From Rhabditoides inermis (lineage: Eukaryota > Nematoda > Chromadorea > Rhabditida > Rhabditidae): a stretch of DNA of 64,000 nt. Where the stretch lies: contig CAWZYM010000264.1 of assembly GCA_963966185.1 (NCBI GenBank), forward strand, positions 1 to 64,000. Reading direction: 5' to 3'. The notes beneath the pieces are model-generated. The model made no database searches, had not been told where the DNA came from, and saw nothing but the letters and a program-made list of their open reading frames with translations. Below, piece after piece: positions 24,621 to 39,790 of this stretch. A program made the translations under genes and the position numbers. The number at the start of each line of letters is the position of its first letter. The stretch's first letter is position 1.

Positions 24621-26605
24621 GAACGTGAAAAATGTGTTTCGAAAAATTGCGTGTGTTGTGTGGTGTGTATTATGTTCGTGCGGTTTCTCATGTTTGTTGT
24701 CGCTTAGTGGAGCGACGTGTGTCAAGCGAGGCTAACGCGTGAGAAAGATACAGGCAGTGAGGGAGATGTTGATTCGGAGATGGAAATGCATAGCTCAAAA
24801 TGTACAGCACACAGTGCTCGGTCGAGATACAATTGAGTCCCCTGGGCTGATTTCATGCAAAAAAATAATGTGTTGTGTGTTACACAATCACATTTTTTTC
24901 ACCGTGTTCATATTTCGTTCACGGGAACGTTTTTGGATGGAACCGCAGACTGCTCGCTTCGTTTCCATACATAAACAAAAGATGCATTTTGTAAGACAAA
25001 GGGTTTATAGAATGTAGGACACGGAGATGTGCATATGCATTAGTCGCACATCCAACTGCGGGATTACGGTGAACGCATGATTATTCCGTCTCGCGTATCT
25101 GTCTCTCATTTCTCATTCTCACTTCTCCGCCCTTCGAGGAGAAATCGCGTCTTTGATCCCGTCCTTACCGGCTAGCGTCACTAAGTTTCGCGAATCACGA
25201 GCGCGTGATGGAATCATCTCGAGCGGAGAAAATGTTGATCTCTTGGTGGTTCGGTCCGCCGCTTTATTCTACTCCGATTTCTCACCTCTGTGATAAGCGG
25301 AAACGCTCGATAGACGGCGGCTAATTGTGGCATATATCGCAGCGGCCAGTGGGGAGAAAGACAGAAATGGAGAACGATACAATAGGAGAGAGAGAAAAGG
25401 GAAGGGGGGGAAAGAGAGATAGGATAGGTGGCGAGAAGATGATGGGAGCAGATGATGGGGAGAGAGAGATAGCGATGGTGATTCTTGAAAACCTTTGCGT
25501 CGTCGACGATCTTTGCATCGTCACAAACATTGTACATCGCTCTAACTCTAGATCGTTCTAGAGCAGCGCTCACTGACTGTCCCTTCCCACTAAACATGCA
25601 ACACGCACGTCCACAACCACAACTCTGTATCCGACGGCGGCCGGGCCGGATTTGCATACATTACACGAGATCAAAGTCGCATACGTGCGTCTGGCCGGGT
25701 CCGATTGGTATGCGCGCGTCGTGGCTCGCACGTGGGGCTCTCCCCCCACTTATAGCGCGATCTTTGCGTTGCGGGCGGCTTACGCGGCAACTGGTTCCAT
25801 TTTTAAAGAATGATGTGCCATCAAAATCGTCGCCGTTATGGTTTCGGTTTGGGAGAGAGAGAGAAAGAGAGAAAAGACAATCCCCCCCCTTTCGCTCAAT
25901 TCCGTGCCCTGATAGATGATCGTCTGATCTATGCAATTCGACGGTTGCAGGGCGTCGCGCGCTCGTACCGGAACTGGATTTCCAAGCAGTGAGCTGCGGG
26001 CGGGGGGGGGGGGAGGGGGTGCGAAAAGCGGTTACGGTAGTCAACCAGGTCTTGTGTATCAGCATCATCTCGGTCCTGAAATGGGCTACGTGCGAATCAG
26101 AAACTCTGGGTCAGCGCGAGCAGAATGATTCACTAGACGGCGAGAATCGAAATGTCGCGTTTGCAGGGGAAGGGAGGGGGGGGGGGTGTACGGTGGTTGC
26201 GCGCGCGATTCTCCCGCTGTATCTCGTTGCGTGGAGTCCGGCGCGACCAAACAATGCGCGTTGGTGACGATCTATAATGGTTTGGTGGTTGATTGAACGC
26301 GTTTGGTGCCACGTGCTGGCGACTGATCAAACCCGCAGCGCGATAGATCACACTCGGCTGCGGGATACTGCGCGAAACTCCCATCATTGATCACAATTCG
26401 ATTCGCGCATTCATCTTGAAGCGATCCGGATCGTCGACGTTTCGAAAACCCTGCGGCTGCGAGATCGAAGAGATCATTTTCAAATCGCCGTCGATTTGCA
26501 TAGTTTATCATCCACACTCTATACAATAAAGTTAGCACGTCTTCCCCGTGAGTTTCGAAAAGTTGCTTCGGCTTTGGATGAGGTACACAAAAAGTTCTAC
26601 GGCTA

Positions 26606-26644
<39 letters not shown>

Positions 26645-28081
26645 ATTATTGTTGTGCGGTGAGCACATTTCGACCCACTTTCGTTCATTCGCCGCGAACG
26701 ACTGACTACGGTATTGTAGCGAGCAGGCGGTAAAGCAAAGATCACCCGTCGATCATCGCGTTCCACCAGAATGTCCACTGCTTCTAACTGGTAGGCTGTG
26801 TCTCGAGAGCGGCTCATTGCAATGACAATTGACATTACCGCATTGTCTTATGGGGCTTCCGGATTCCACTTCTACTACCACACTCACCACCCTCTGGCAG
26901 AGGTATCAGAAAATACCGCTACATACGAAATCAAATCAAATCAATCAATCGTTTATCCGGAATCGTTATATCTGAGTATGACAACACAATCATAATGATA
27001 TGAAGCAAACAGTTACAGTAGTGCCTAAGATGCTAGATACATACATAGGCTAACGCCGCACATACGAACAGTTTTTTACTGGTGGTTTTCTATTGACTAG
27101 CACTAGCATTTCTCGCTTTGGTTTGATCCGTTTTCGGATCATCCGTGAAAGCGATATCCAATATGTGGCCCCATATCGCTTGTCCACAGTCACAGATCAC
27201 TATAGACTTATCTCACTCCGGTTTAATCAATAGTCTTTTGGGCTTTACATAATGCACTTGCGATTCTCGCATAAAGTGACAACACGTTTCTCTTTTTTTC
27301 TGTACTATCACAACGTAGTATACGCAGCGTATACTATAATGTTGTATGCTAGGACTCTTTCCCGAAAGTAGCCGTGACGCAAGGATCTTGCTGCAGTCGT
27401 CGCTCGGTTAACAGTAGAGCAGTAGAGGATTTATGTGTTGTTGTTTTTTGGTGTGAGTCTAACGGTGTCGTGTCGGCAGGCGATATCTGAGGAACGAACA
27501 GTGTACCAGGAAGTGCAGCTGCTTCATAAACGCATTCGATTAGCGAGTCAAGCAATTTTTTTTGAATGCCTTGTGTGCACAACTTGAGATCTCTGTATTA
27601 GGGTTCAAGAAATCAAGAAAACACGGTCACTCCTCCCCTTCCGCGTAATTCAATACCGTACCACAGGATCACAAGCATCAAGTTATGGTATGGGCGGGAC
27701 TGCGGAAGTCTTTGGCTCTGCAGAGCTTCACGTATATATGGAACTTGCCAATATCTGTTGCGTCTTGGCGCAACTTTGCAGCAGTTCAAGCAGCAACGTG
27801 TTTGTGATTGCGCTCCGTCTTTATCTCTCCGGCTCTTGCTCTATCGCTGCCTCGTTATTCGTGTACAAGTGAACTTCTGGTCTTTTCGATCTGGGAGCGG
27901 AATGTTCTTCTATTGTCACGTATTTGCCTTTTCTCTCGTTCGCACAACATTTCTAGTGAGAACCTAAGATCAAAGTACCATTGAATCAAATGTATCCGCT
28001 GCCGAAAAAACGCCTGGTGAACTATTGAAAATCAACGAGCACACGCAGACTCAAACAAACACGCGCGTGTGTGAGAGAGAT

Positions 28082-28127
<46 letters not shown>

Positions 28128-29652
28128 GAAAAAGAGAAGGAAAAAAGAGAACATTGGAGATTCTCTGATCTCCGCGTAAGGATTGTTTGATTTCTGTCGG
28201 TTGTGTCGACTGGCCAGACTACACGGCGAGTGTTGAATGTGATAGGCAGAGAGTGTTCACACAAACACACACACACACACATACGACCGCATGTGCCTGC
28301 ACTTTGCTGGGGAATACCGGCCGCGACTGGGGAATACCCCCCTCCCCCCTCAATGTTTACGACTGTGTGCAGGCATCTCAGCTATGCCGTATTGCACTCT
28401 TGTTTCATCACCATTAAAACACCTCCTACCTTCCGCGCTTCTCGTATTTCTACGCGAACAGCACATAGTGGTCCGCGTGGTCTCGGGAAATCTGTCGGCG
28501 CGGTTACTGTAGCGATCTTTCGCTCTTCTGGTCTCCGCGTGTTTCTCTCTTGTCGCGGCGCCATATGCCCAGCGGGCGCGCGCTCTCCTCCGGCCTTCTC
28601 TCTCTGTCTCTCTACGCGGCGCGTGCTGTCTGCACAGGCGCGGCGGCGGTCCAAAATGTGTCGGCCGCGGCGTGATCGCTCTCTCCCGGTTGCGTGTTTG
28701 ATTTTCTGAACTCCCAGCATGCGACGCGGGCTCCGCCCCCTCGGTCCGAGTTGTGTGTGTCGCGTCGCTCTTTATGAATGCGTGCGCATGCAATCACATC
28801 GGCAATCGGCACGCCGCGCCGAGCGACGCAGGGGATTCCCCCCCCCCCCCATTCATTCACTGGTATTCCTCTCTCGGCCAGCTACTGTACTGTTATCTAC
28901 GGTTGACCGATGTATTCACGCGTTGTTGTTTTGACATGCGGCCGTTTTCAGTTCACTCGCGCGTGTACTGTAAGCGTATTTTTTTCTGATAGGTCTCATC
29001 ATCGAAACAGTTAAGTTAATGTCGCATCATCGGTTGGTGTTGCGGTGTTGCGCTGTCGCGGTGTTCCACGCTCACCGGCGTAGCCAGACTATTCACTCAC
29101 TACACTACACTCACTACACTCTATTTGATCCCAATGATCTCGCGCAAATAAATTTCTTGCGCATAGACACATTTCAACACAAATCAAACAAATGATTGGT
29201 CACTTTTGCTGCGTCTGCGCTGTTACCGCACTCTACAAATGTCTGCACTGTCTTCCCTCGTCAACAGTTGATTACTTGCTCGGCACAATAATAAAGGCGC
29301 AAGAAACGGGAAACCCCCCTCCATCCCAGTGGTGATTCCGTCTGTTTTCTCTGCCGCTCTCTCGTCGCTCTGGCCGGCGCTCATTACACTCTCGCCAGCG
29401 GCGCGTCGCCTGGCTTGCCTCTCTCACCTTGGTCGTTTGATCTCTGCCATACATCGTCACCACTTTTGCGGATGGCCCGTCGCTTTTTGATCTTGCGTGC
29501 TGTCTTTCTCTCACTTCGAGATAGATCTTCGAGATTTCGGCAAGTCACTCACATCAAGTTCTAGTCTGTGTATAATACGCGTGGAATGTTGCTGAATCCG
29601 CATGTGGTGTGTTTCTGCTCTAGTCGATTGTCTATGTGTGTGTATGTTGCAG
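24621..29652. other. 5-kb intergenic region, no gene seen
   Basis: Between the collagen stop and the DM-domain gene. Contains (CT)n/(GA)n tracts (about 26608-26642, 28076-28126), C- and G-runs and GC-rich stretches at 28550-28860. Frames of 60-190 codons occur on both strands but are Arg/Ser/Pro-rich, overlap each other and lack family motifs. The part near 29500 probably holds the promoter and 5' UTR of the next gene (an AG acceptor lies at 29653, 13 bp before its ATG). Confidence 0.5.
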
Positions 29653-29665
29653 ATACGCAACCATA

Positions 29666-31159
29666 ATGACAGCGCATTGTTCACCCGCCACGGGCTTGCC
29701 CACGACTAAAGCTGTGCGTCAGCTATTCTGTAGAAAGTGCGAGGGACACGGACAACAGGTGAAATATTCTACAAACGAGCTGATTGTGTACCATACAAAA
29801 AATGTATTGGTCAGAGATTGACGAATGTTTTCAGGTGATTCTGAAAGGTCACGCTCCCGTCTGTCCTTACACGCTTTGCCTCTGCGCATCGGTGAGTAAA
29901 CATAATTATATTACAAACAAAAAAACCAAAAAATCATAAGCCAAAATATTTTTATGTCAAAATATTTTTTTGACATTTTTTGCGCGTCCCATTGCCAAGA
30001 TGTCGAAAAATACAAAAAGGTGTGTTTTCGAAAATTTTACCTTTTTTTGAACATGCTTAAAGTGTCTACTCATGCTTTGCAAATTCAAAAGTATTATATT
30101 TTTCAAGCGAAAAAACTCATCTGTAAAACCAACAGTTTCATCGTACAAATGATTATACAGCGGAAATATGTAGTAAATGTTTTTCTGTGAATTTGTATCG
30201 GTTAGCGAACAAAAAATCGTACAAACACGAGTTTGATTACATCGCGTTTCACATTTCACAAAATCTATGCTAAGCTAAATACGTTCAATTGTAAAACCGT
30301 TTTTGAATTCAGACCACTCTTAGTTCTGGAATTCCGCTAGCGCGCGTCAAAGAAAAAAACATTTGATCTGGAAAAATGGTCAAACATTGTTAACTGATTA
30401 ACGGCTTTGAGGAATAACGTAGCAAATCAGCAAATGTAGTCAAGATCCTTGAAAATGTTGAGCTACCATATATTTTGTTATTAGATCCCCCTGTAAACAC
30501 TCGTCACGCGGAATCGCGCTTGTCGATCTCTATGTATTTTAGAGTGTCACTATTTCGAAACGTGATCTTGTGACACTGGGGAGCAGTGAGATCATAGTGG
30601 CCGATGAAAATAACATGTGTTGTGCTGTGTGGCCAATATGATCAGTGGCGGTACGGTAGAGTGGGTAAAGATATCAGAGACTCTCCCGGGGACAACATGC
30701 TGGCAAACATGACTAATGACACGCTTTCAGTGCGAGAAGCTAAACAACAAGCGGCTGCGGTCGTTCAATAAGAGGAACAAGGAGAAAGTACAGCTTGCCC
30801 GCGCCAAGAGAAGACAGCAGGACGGTGAGCATTTGCCCCCGCATGTTAAATCCTTGCTCTATCTCACCATAGTGGTTTTTAATATTTGTATCTATCTCTC
30901 GTCTCTAAGGAGTTACGGTAAATCGGAAAGGTTTCGTTATTATCGTTACGTTCCTTGTGTCACACCGCTACTGTAGAGCGAGAAACCGCTGTAATATTTA
31001 CAGTAACGCGTCTGTAGACTGATATGCCGATACCCACACCTAACACAAAGGGTTTTTAATGACCTTGTCATGTCTTTGGTATTTTTCGCTTATTATCTCC
31101 TTTATATTTTATTCATCTGGGGTCTGGCACCGCCCATCGAGTACATGTCGCACTAGAAC

Positions 31160-31216
<57 letters not shown>

Positions 31217-34200
31217 GTGAGTGACAATGATGTTGAATAGATACATGATATCGAAACCTTAACAGTGTTTCAAAAGTTTAATTAAGGTAGCAGTTACTTT
31301 GATAGGATGACATTTAGATTTCAACTATCAGTTTATTAAAATAGTCTTACAATTGTAAAGAGATGTTCACAACCATATCGTATTATTAATATGCATTGTT
31401 AATATGCGCGGACATCAGCTCATTTTTTTCTTCTCCCGCTACATTCTTTAACACTTCATTTTGCAACTCACGAAACGCAAAAGAACAGGATTTTTGAAAA
31501 ATGCTGTAAAGCATTCACATCAATATTCTTCGCCGCATTTTACGCTACAACGTCCGAAGTTACTGAAAAGAATTGTCGGTAGACTTTGAACTATGCAAAG
31601 ATCGAAGAGTACACGCACCTGTACTTTCTCGCATTGAACAGAGAAGTCGCTTCGATGATTTCACTCAATTACGGATGACGTTTCGGGTGCTACTTACACC
31701 TGATGATTCTCGTCGCAAACAAAACCAAAGGGCAATCGTCGAGGAGTCGAATCGGCCGATAAAACTCTGCACTTGTCGGGTTCTCTACGAGACCATAAAC
31801 ATCCCATATCGTCCAATGTTTTGCACGCCCCACCTCGCGACGTATTCGAGCCTAACGCCAAGAATCAAATTATCCCTGGATATGACTGGTTAAGAATAAG
31901 TGCCTGCGTCTGCCCGCATTTACGTTTTTTTTTCCTTACTGTCTATTCTCTTTTTGACGTGTTGCTATAATGATGCCAACTCGCTATCTATGCGTTCGCG
32001 GCGCGCTCTCTCGCCGCCGCCTCGTCGCCTCGCCCTCTCACCACGCTCATTCTCTCTCGCTCACTATGCCTGTCTGCGTCGCGAGTGCATAGTGCTGAAT
32101 GAGTGTTCGCGGTGGCCCCCGACTATGTGTCGTCAACAACCGGCGGGACATGTTTATAGTGCAGGGCGGGTGAAGGGGGAGGGGGCTCGGCAAGTGCAGT
32201 CGGTCTGGCCGGACCCCTCGGCCCGCCCCGCCTGCACTCCTCCACCCGATGCCAGTGTGGCTCGAATAGCTCCTCTCGCACAGTCGCCTATACTCACTCC
32301 GACACTGATAAACTCTTACTATGTGCTGCACTTTGCCGAGTGTCAATCTGATCGGTTTTTGATTGTACGTGATTGCAGACTCGTACGATCGCCGCTCGGA
32401 GTGCTCTTCAACTGACGGATCTTCGCCCAGTACCAGTGCTTCATCTCCCGCAGATTTCGACATGTCTGACGATTCGGTGAGTTTATTTCCCCTCTGCTTG
32501 CGTGCAAGCTACACTTAACCGCGCCGCGTCGACTGCTGGTTTGTAGCGCCGCAGCCGAGCAATCTACATGTACAATTAACAGCGCGTCAGTGCTAATCTT
32601 TCTATCTGCGAGCAAACTAAAAAGTTGTCCAGATGATGCGATCAATCTCATATCGCATTCATAATATGGTTGCCGTGAGAGACGCGCAGCGTTGGGCCGG
32701 CCCGTGTTTCGCAGCGAGAAGCGATGCGATCAAACCAGCCAGAGAGACGAAACCGGCCCGCCACTGCACATTCTTTTGCATGCTTTCGTTAATCACGCGC
32801 CGCTCTCTCTCTTTCTCTCTTTCGCAACTTATCGCGCCCCGACCGAAATGTAGTGGTGATTGATGTTGTGCCTTTTCAGCAGAGCTCTCTCGGCGCGTGC
32901 CACCGCAACGGCAGGAGCATGTCGCTCGGCTCGATGACAGTCATGTCGTACGACATCTGGAAGGCCAAGTGCGCCGCCGAGAAAAAGAAGGCCGAGCAGG
33001 AGGCGGCCAGGAAAACCAGCGACGCCATGGACGACATTGACACCCCCGTGCCCCGCAAGCGCGCCCACACCATGGCCTCTCAGGTGAGTATGAATCAGCT
33101 GGATCGGGAAAGGGCGAGACTGATAGGCGCGCGTTCGCGAGAACAGACGCGCGCCCGCTACAGGCCGCTGTTTCGAAAGTGCGACCGGCGAGATCGCTTA
33201 GTGTGGAGTGATCGGAATGCCTAGTAGTGGTTGCGGTCCAAAGCGCACTGTTGGTGTGGCTCAAACTGTGCAGTCATTGCGTGCACTATGCATCGATTCG
33301 AGACACGTCATGTGTTGTGCAGCGGCGGCGGTGGGAAAGGGACGGGGGCGCGAAGAGTCCATCTACAGTATGCCCGCGAGTGCACGAATGAGTGTAGGAG
33401 TAGACGCTGCTGCCTCGGCGAAAACAACGTATTTGCGGAGAGCTGAGAGAGTGCGAGGCGAGACCGCGGAACTTGCACTTTCGCCGTGAACGACAACAGC
33501 CGCCACAAAACACAGACAGAGAGTGCGAGTGCACGAGACACAATTGTTTACGCTTATCCTTGCAGCCGTCTTCCGGTCTCGTGAACAAGGACATCCCGAA
33601 GTTCGCACTGCCGATGAGCGAGAAGAAGAGGAAGGGACGCTACATCACCCTGCCCACCATCCCCGCTATGAGCATCCTCGTCGACGACGAAGACGAGGAG
33701 GAGGAGAAGAAGGTGAGTGCACACAAACAACACGTGAAGTGGAGAGCAAGACTCTTGCGGCATCGCTGTGACTCATCGACTCGTTTCAGGATGGGGTGAT
33801 CGTGAGCGAGAGGAAGGAGAGCAGAGAGAGCGGCACGTCCAAGGACAGCGCCTCCACGTGCAGCACCTCGCCCGACCCAGTCCGTCCGACCGCCATCGTG
33901 CCCACCACTCTGGCCGAGGACATGGCGCGCCTGCCGACGTCGGTGCTGCTGCAGCACTCGATGCAGCAGCACTTGCTCGCGCAGCAGCAGCAGCAGCTCG
34001 AGGCCCTGCAGTCTCTTCTGCTGGGACAGGCACAGCCGGCGCTCCTCGAGCAGCTCCTGCAGCAGCAGAGACTCGCCCAGCTCACCCAGGCGCTCGCCAA
34101 CAACGTGCGCCTTGACAGCCAGGTGCCTCTGCCGGTCACTTCCACGCCTATGATGCCGCTGCTGCCGTGCTCTGTCCCCTCGACCACGCCCACCACGCTG

Positions 34201-34251
34201 CTCAACTCGCTGCTGGCCCAGCCGCAGCCCATCTACAGCCGCACCCACTAG
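29666..34251 (+). CDS. DM-domain transcription factor (doublesex/mab-3 family)
   Basis: Sequence-specific nuclear regulator of the family that controls sexual differentiation and neural identity. Exons: 29666-29758, 29835-29891, 30731-30824, 32379-32476, 32880-33083, 33566-33712, 33790-34251; all in frame, 384 residues. The intertwined zinc module runs from residue 18 to about 82: CRKCEGHG, VILKGHAPVCPY, CLCASC, with every expected Cys/His, followed by a basic recognition region (LRSFNKRNKEKVQLARAKRR) that departs from the usual VMxxQxALRR form. Downstream are a Ser-rich exon, a Lys/Glu-rich helix (about 135-160), an acidic run (DDEDEEEEKK) and a Gln/Leu-rich C-terminus (about 285-325). No DMA domain was seen. 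The ATG was chosen as the only Met just before the domain; an acceptor at 29653 implies a 5' UTR exon or trans-splicing. AATAAA occurs at 34528. Confidence 0.92.
31160..31210 (+). repeat. (GA)n microsatellite in DM-gene intron 3
   Basis: About 25 GA units inside the 1.55-kb third intron. Confidence 0.9.
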
Positions 34252-34527
34252 AGGGACAGCCGCGGAGGTCACTAGCTTTACGTTCCAGTCTCGGTTTCCA
34301 TGAAACCCTCGCTCGCTTGCCGCGGGTGTCAGCAGAAATTGTTTCTAGTATTGTGATTGTGTACATACCTTGTTGTGAGCTTCGGACATCCTTTGCAAAT
34401 CAATCATTCTCAGTTTGTGTGTCGTATTTTTGCGCGTCATTCGTTCGCTCGGATCAAATCATGTTAATCCGCCATTTTCGCGCGGCTTCCTGTATATTCA
34501 CTGTACATAAAATGTATACAATGTAAA

Positions 34528-34537
34528 AATAAATAAA
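34528..34537 (+). terminator. polyadenylation signal of the DM-domain gene
   Basis: Two overlapping AATAAA hexamers lie about 280 bp after the stop codon and are followed by an AT-rich then T/G-rich stretch, as expected of a cleavage/polyadenylation site. Confidence 0.6.
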
Positions 34538-34559
34538 TGGATATTATTATTATTGTGGT

Positions 34560-35447
34560 GTTAGTCGAACAACAAGAATAAGAAAAGGGAAGGGTATTCA
34601 AGGTAACTCGAACACAGATGAGAAGTAAACTCCGGCGGTTGACTGCAATTGCTATTTTAGTTTTATAGTTGATATGAACATTCCAGAAATGACGACAGTC
34701 GAAGATTCGATTATGCAAGGAGTTTAGCCTTTTAATGGCATACATGTATGTACAATTTGAGCGCGAAAAGTGCTCTCACACTTTACCATTGTCTCGCGTC
34801 TTTCTCAATTAGCGTTGTCATTTGAATAGATAATGAACATGTCTGTGCATTACAATGAACTATTTGCGATGGTGATACATCGACACTTCGAACATATTTC
34901 AATGAAATGAAATTCATGGCGATAAAATTGATCTGATGACGTAACCTGATCAATTTTCTTTCGATGAATATTTGTATTTGTCGTATTTCTTAAATTAAAA
35001 GAGTTTTAAATTATCTTCGAAAAGTACTTCCAATTAAAAGTAGTTGGTTTATACTGGTTGCCAACTACTTAACAAGCCAACTACTTTAAGCCGATGACTT
35101 GGTTAGTATCTCTCAGAGGGCTCAGTGTCAATCCTCTGTTATCGTGGACTTTGAAAACGCCATGAAAAACATAAAATGCAATGTGTCGAGAGTTTACGTT
35201 ATACATTATAGCAGCGGCGCAACTTTTTATATAGAAATATCTCAGCATTGTTAGTTTCCATACATGATTCTTCGGCCGCTAGTATGTGTGTGAAGTTAAA
35301 CGAGCAAGTCTGATGAAAAAGAGCAATGACGCGTATCATATCATGAATTGTAACTGTCACTGCCAAACAGCTCAAGTACTCATGTGGCGTCCTGCCAAGA
35401 CGGCTCGTGTTGACCGCGATAAAGCAAACATGTGACGTGGGTCCCGG

Positions 35448-35495
<48 letters not shown>

Positions 35496-36306
35496 CTTCT
35501 CTCTGTGGTTATGTCTCTGTCTCTCTCACTCTCTCACTCTCTTTCTATCTTTCTTTATCTTTCCCTCTCCTCTTTTCCCATTAGCGGTTATTATGGAATT
35601 ATGGTTTGTTTTCATCGTAGTAGATAGAAGGGATAGTGCACCTGGTATAAGCTGCACCGGATAGAGTTTCACTACTAACAACTTACTTATAGTAGTTGCA
35701 CTTGAACTGTTTTCAATCTATAAGAAGGTATGGTAATTTCAAAGTATCATCTTATCATCTATCTACATTGAAGTTCTGATACCACAGCCTTCTGAAATGA
35801 TTGTAGAGATACAGATATATGTTATGTTATGTCAGTAATGTAGAAAGCTTGCTCAATATAGTTCAAGTCAAAAAACAAAAACATCATTATCATCTTCATG
35901 TGTAATTTTATTGGCAGACTGGAAATTTCATTCGGAGAAAAGAAATTTCATCGAGAGAAAATTCAGCTGATCATTTCTGCTGATGACAGCTGGTAATGAA
36001 TCACTTGCGAGAAAATTTCAACTTTATATAATGAATGCTATGATTTTTCTACGGCAACCTGGAAAGTTCATCAGTACATCAGTACATCAGTACATCAGCA
36101 AAAGTACATCACATGTACATGACGATGTGAAGATGTGATGTACTGATGCATGTTTGCGGCTCTTTACTGGCGCCACGCGAGTACTTTTCGATCAATGAAC
36201 CAACGCTAACTATGCCTGTATAACTTGAAATGTGATGTTTTTAACGTAGCGGAAATCTAATATTATGATCGCGGTCTGTTGTTGTAAGACCTTGTGCTTG
36301 AATAGA
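34560..36306. other. intergenic, repeats only
   Basis: AT-rich sequence with a (CT)n tract at about 35450-35490 and repeated GTACATCA/CAGTACATCAG words around 36070-36150. No coding region supported. Confidence 0.5.
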
Positions 36307-36902
36307 AACGTGCCTTACCTAATTTTTAAAGGGGGTTATAAGAATTAGCTGAACATCTTTTGTAAATGAAAGTTGAGTCTGGCCTCTACTCTCCTCTTTT
36401 TCTGCTTTGGTTCTCGTGATTACAAGCGACTACGGTTGTCACGTGGTCACCATAATCTTCTTTAGGGCCATCTTCATCTCATTTCATACGACAACGAAAT
36501 GCCGACAATTTAGGGATGCGAAAGGATGCAAAAGCAATCATTGTTATTCTGTTCGCTCATTCCTAGACCTTGACTCCTTTAGCACGACTTACGTTCAACA
36601 TGCTGAGACGTATCTTAACAAATTTCGAACACCTATTTTATTTCACAAGAAAACTTCTTATTCCTGAAATATAAACGTTGATTGGTCGAAAAGTACCCGC
36701 GTTTTGAAAATCAAGAAGGACTTAATATATGAAATGAAATCGAACCAATTCGCAAAAAAAAAGTATGCATCAGTACATCACATGAGGCCATGTGATGACG
36801 TCATGTGGTGTACTCTCAATTTTCGCGCCAACTTTTGTGGTCGGTCGTGTCATGATGAGCAGTAGTGAGAAAGATCGTTTTGGGGTCTTTTTTACAAATT
36901 GA
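36307..36902 (+). repeat. dispersed repeat, copy 1 (about 600 bp)
   Basis: Nearly identical to 49512-50246 in the same orientation, from AACGTGCCTTACCTAATTTT to GGGTCTTTTTTACAAATTGA. Copy 2 has about 130 extra bases near its 3' end. The longest frame (86 codons) is interrupted in the other copy and resembles nothing known. Class unknown. Confidence 0.8.
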
Positions 36903-37143
36903 CACACCGAACTCTGTGCGCGAAATCGTGATGGGCCCGGTGCAGCAATACCATCGCAACTTGTGCTTGGCCCTTTTATTCCGTTCTGCGGGGCCGTTTA
37001 TTTCGAATGCGCGCGTATTTCGAAAGTTTAACCAAATTTCTTTTTATTGATATTTCGCTTGTTCATTTTGGCTTTTGGATTTTTTTTTTTTGGGTTATCA
37101 TTTGCTTTATTATTCATTTCTTCCATTTCAGTTTACTCAAACC

Positions 37144-37535
37144 ATGGTACGGAAAGCTAAGGACAGAAGTGCGGGCGAGTACAGGAAACACAAGAGGTGA
37201 ATTTGTATTCGCATTTGTGTTTCATTGTTTACTTCGTAAATATTTGTATACTTACGTATTTAGTGTTGTAATATAGTTTTGCTACAATGTAGTTGTAGTT
37301 CTGTCTAGTTTTGCTGTGCCTCGATTGTATTGTGGGTATTTCGTTATGTCAATGATATCGATGCTTCTGATATAAATAATAACAACCATTCTAGTTGTTT
37401 GATGTTTTATAAACAAATTACAGACAAACTGTCTTCGCTTTGTCACAGACCAAGGCCTCTGATGCCAAAGCTGCCTCTGCGACTTCGGCAAAAGCGCATG
37501 TAGATGAGCCTAGCCTTGATGCACGCGCTGAGTGA
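37144..37535 (+). CDS. small spliced open reading frame, unrecognised
   Basis: Exon 37144-37196 (MVRKAKDRSAGEYRKHK) and exon 37424-37535 join in frame to a 54-codon protein ending in TGA at 37533-37535. It is preceded by a good acceptor (CATTTCAG at 37131) suiting a 5' UTR exon or trans-splice site. The second exon is Ala/Ser/Lys-rich. The stop overlaps a possible donor (GA|GTGAGG at 37531), so the true gene may continue; a coherent but unjoined segment (YALLEHDHDDFY) lies at about 37632-37667. It may be a remnant of a transposon gene in this repeat-rich block. No family recognised. Confidence 0.3.
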
Positions 37536-37980
37536 GGTAGATGAGTATGAGATCGCGATGAATGACGACGGTTCCTCACGTTGGCGTTGCCACCTCGCCG
37601 ACGTCCTCCCAACCAGCCTCGCCCTATCCAGTACGCACTGCTGGAACACGACCACGATGATTTCTATGTACGTCGTGCGAGGTGGATCTCGAGTTCCATT
37701 TCGTTATCTACTTGAACGGTTGTGATTGACGCTCTTCTGTGTCGTTGGTCTGGCATATTTTTTCATGTTAGCAGGTAACAATTGTCAATACCATAATGCT
37801 AATTTTTGACTAAGACCACAATGCTAATTTTATACGGTTTCGAAACTACAAACATTGGCGTACACATCAATGAAATAAATCCATTGTATTCAAAACACGA
37901 AATATATTTGATGGACATGTAATATGTTATCATCAATTGGATGGAACAGCTGTGGATGATCGTCTTGTGGATGGAACGAG
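37536..37980. other. no supported gene
   Basis: Between the small ORF and the satellite array. Apart from the 12-residue coherent segment at about 37632-37667, nothing was recognised. Confidence 0.4.

Positions 37981-39790
<1,810 letters not shown>

Noticed and set aside
26272..26835. 187-codon minus-strand frame
   Set aside because: Arg/Ser-rich, runs through a (CT)n tract, with no domain and no neighbouring exons.
33640..34272. 210-codon minus-strand frame opposite the DM-gene last exon
   Set aside because: Shadow of the Gln/Leu-rich plus-strand exon, which is supported by splice phases and the domain upstream.
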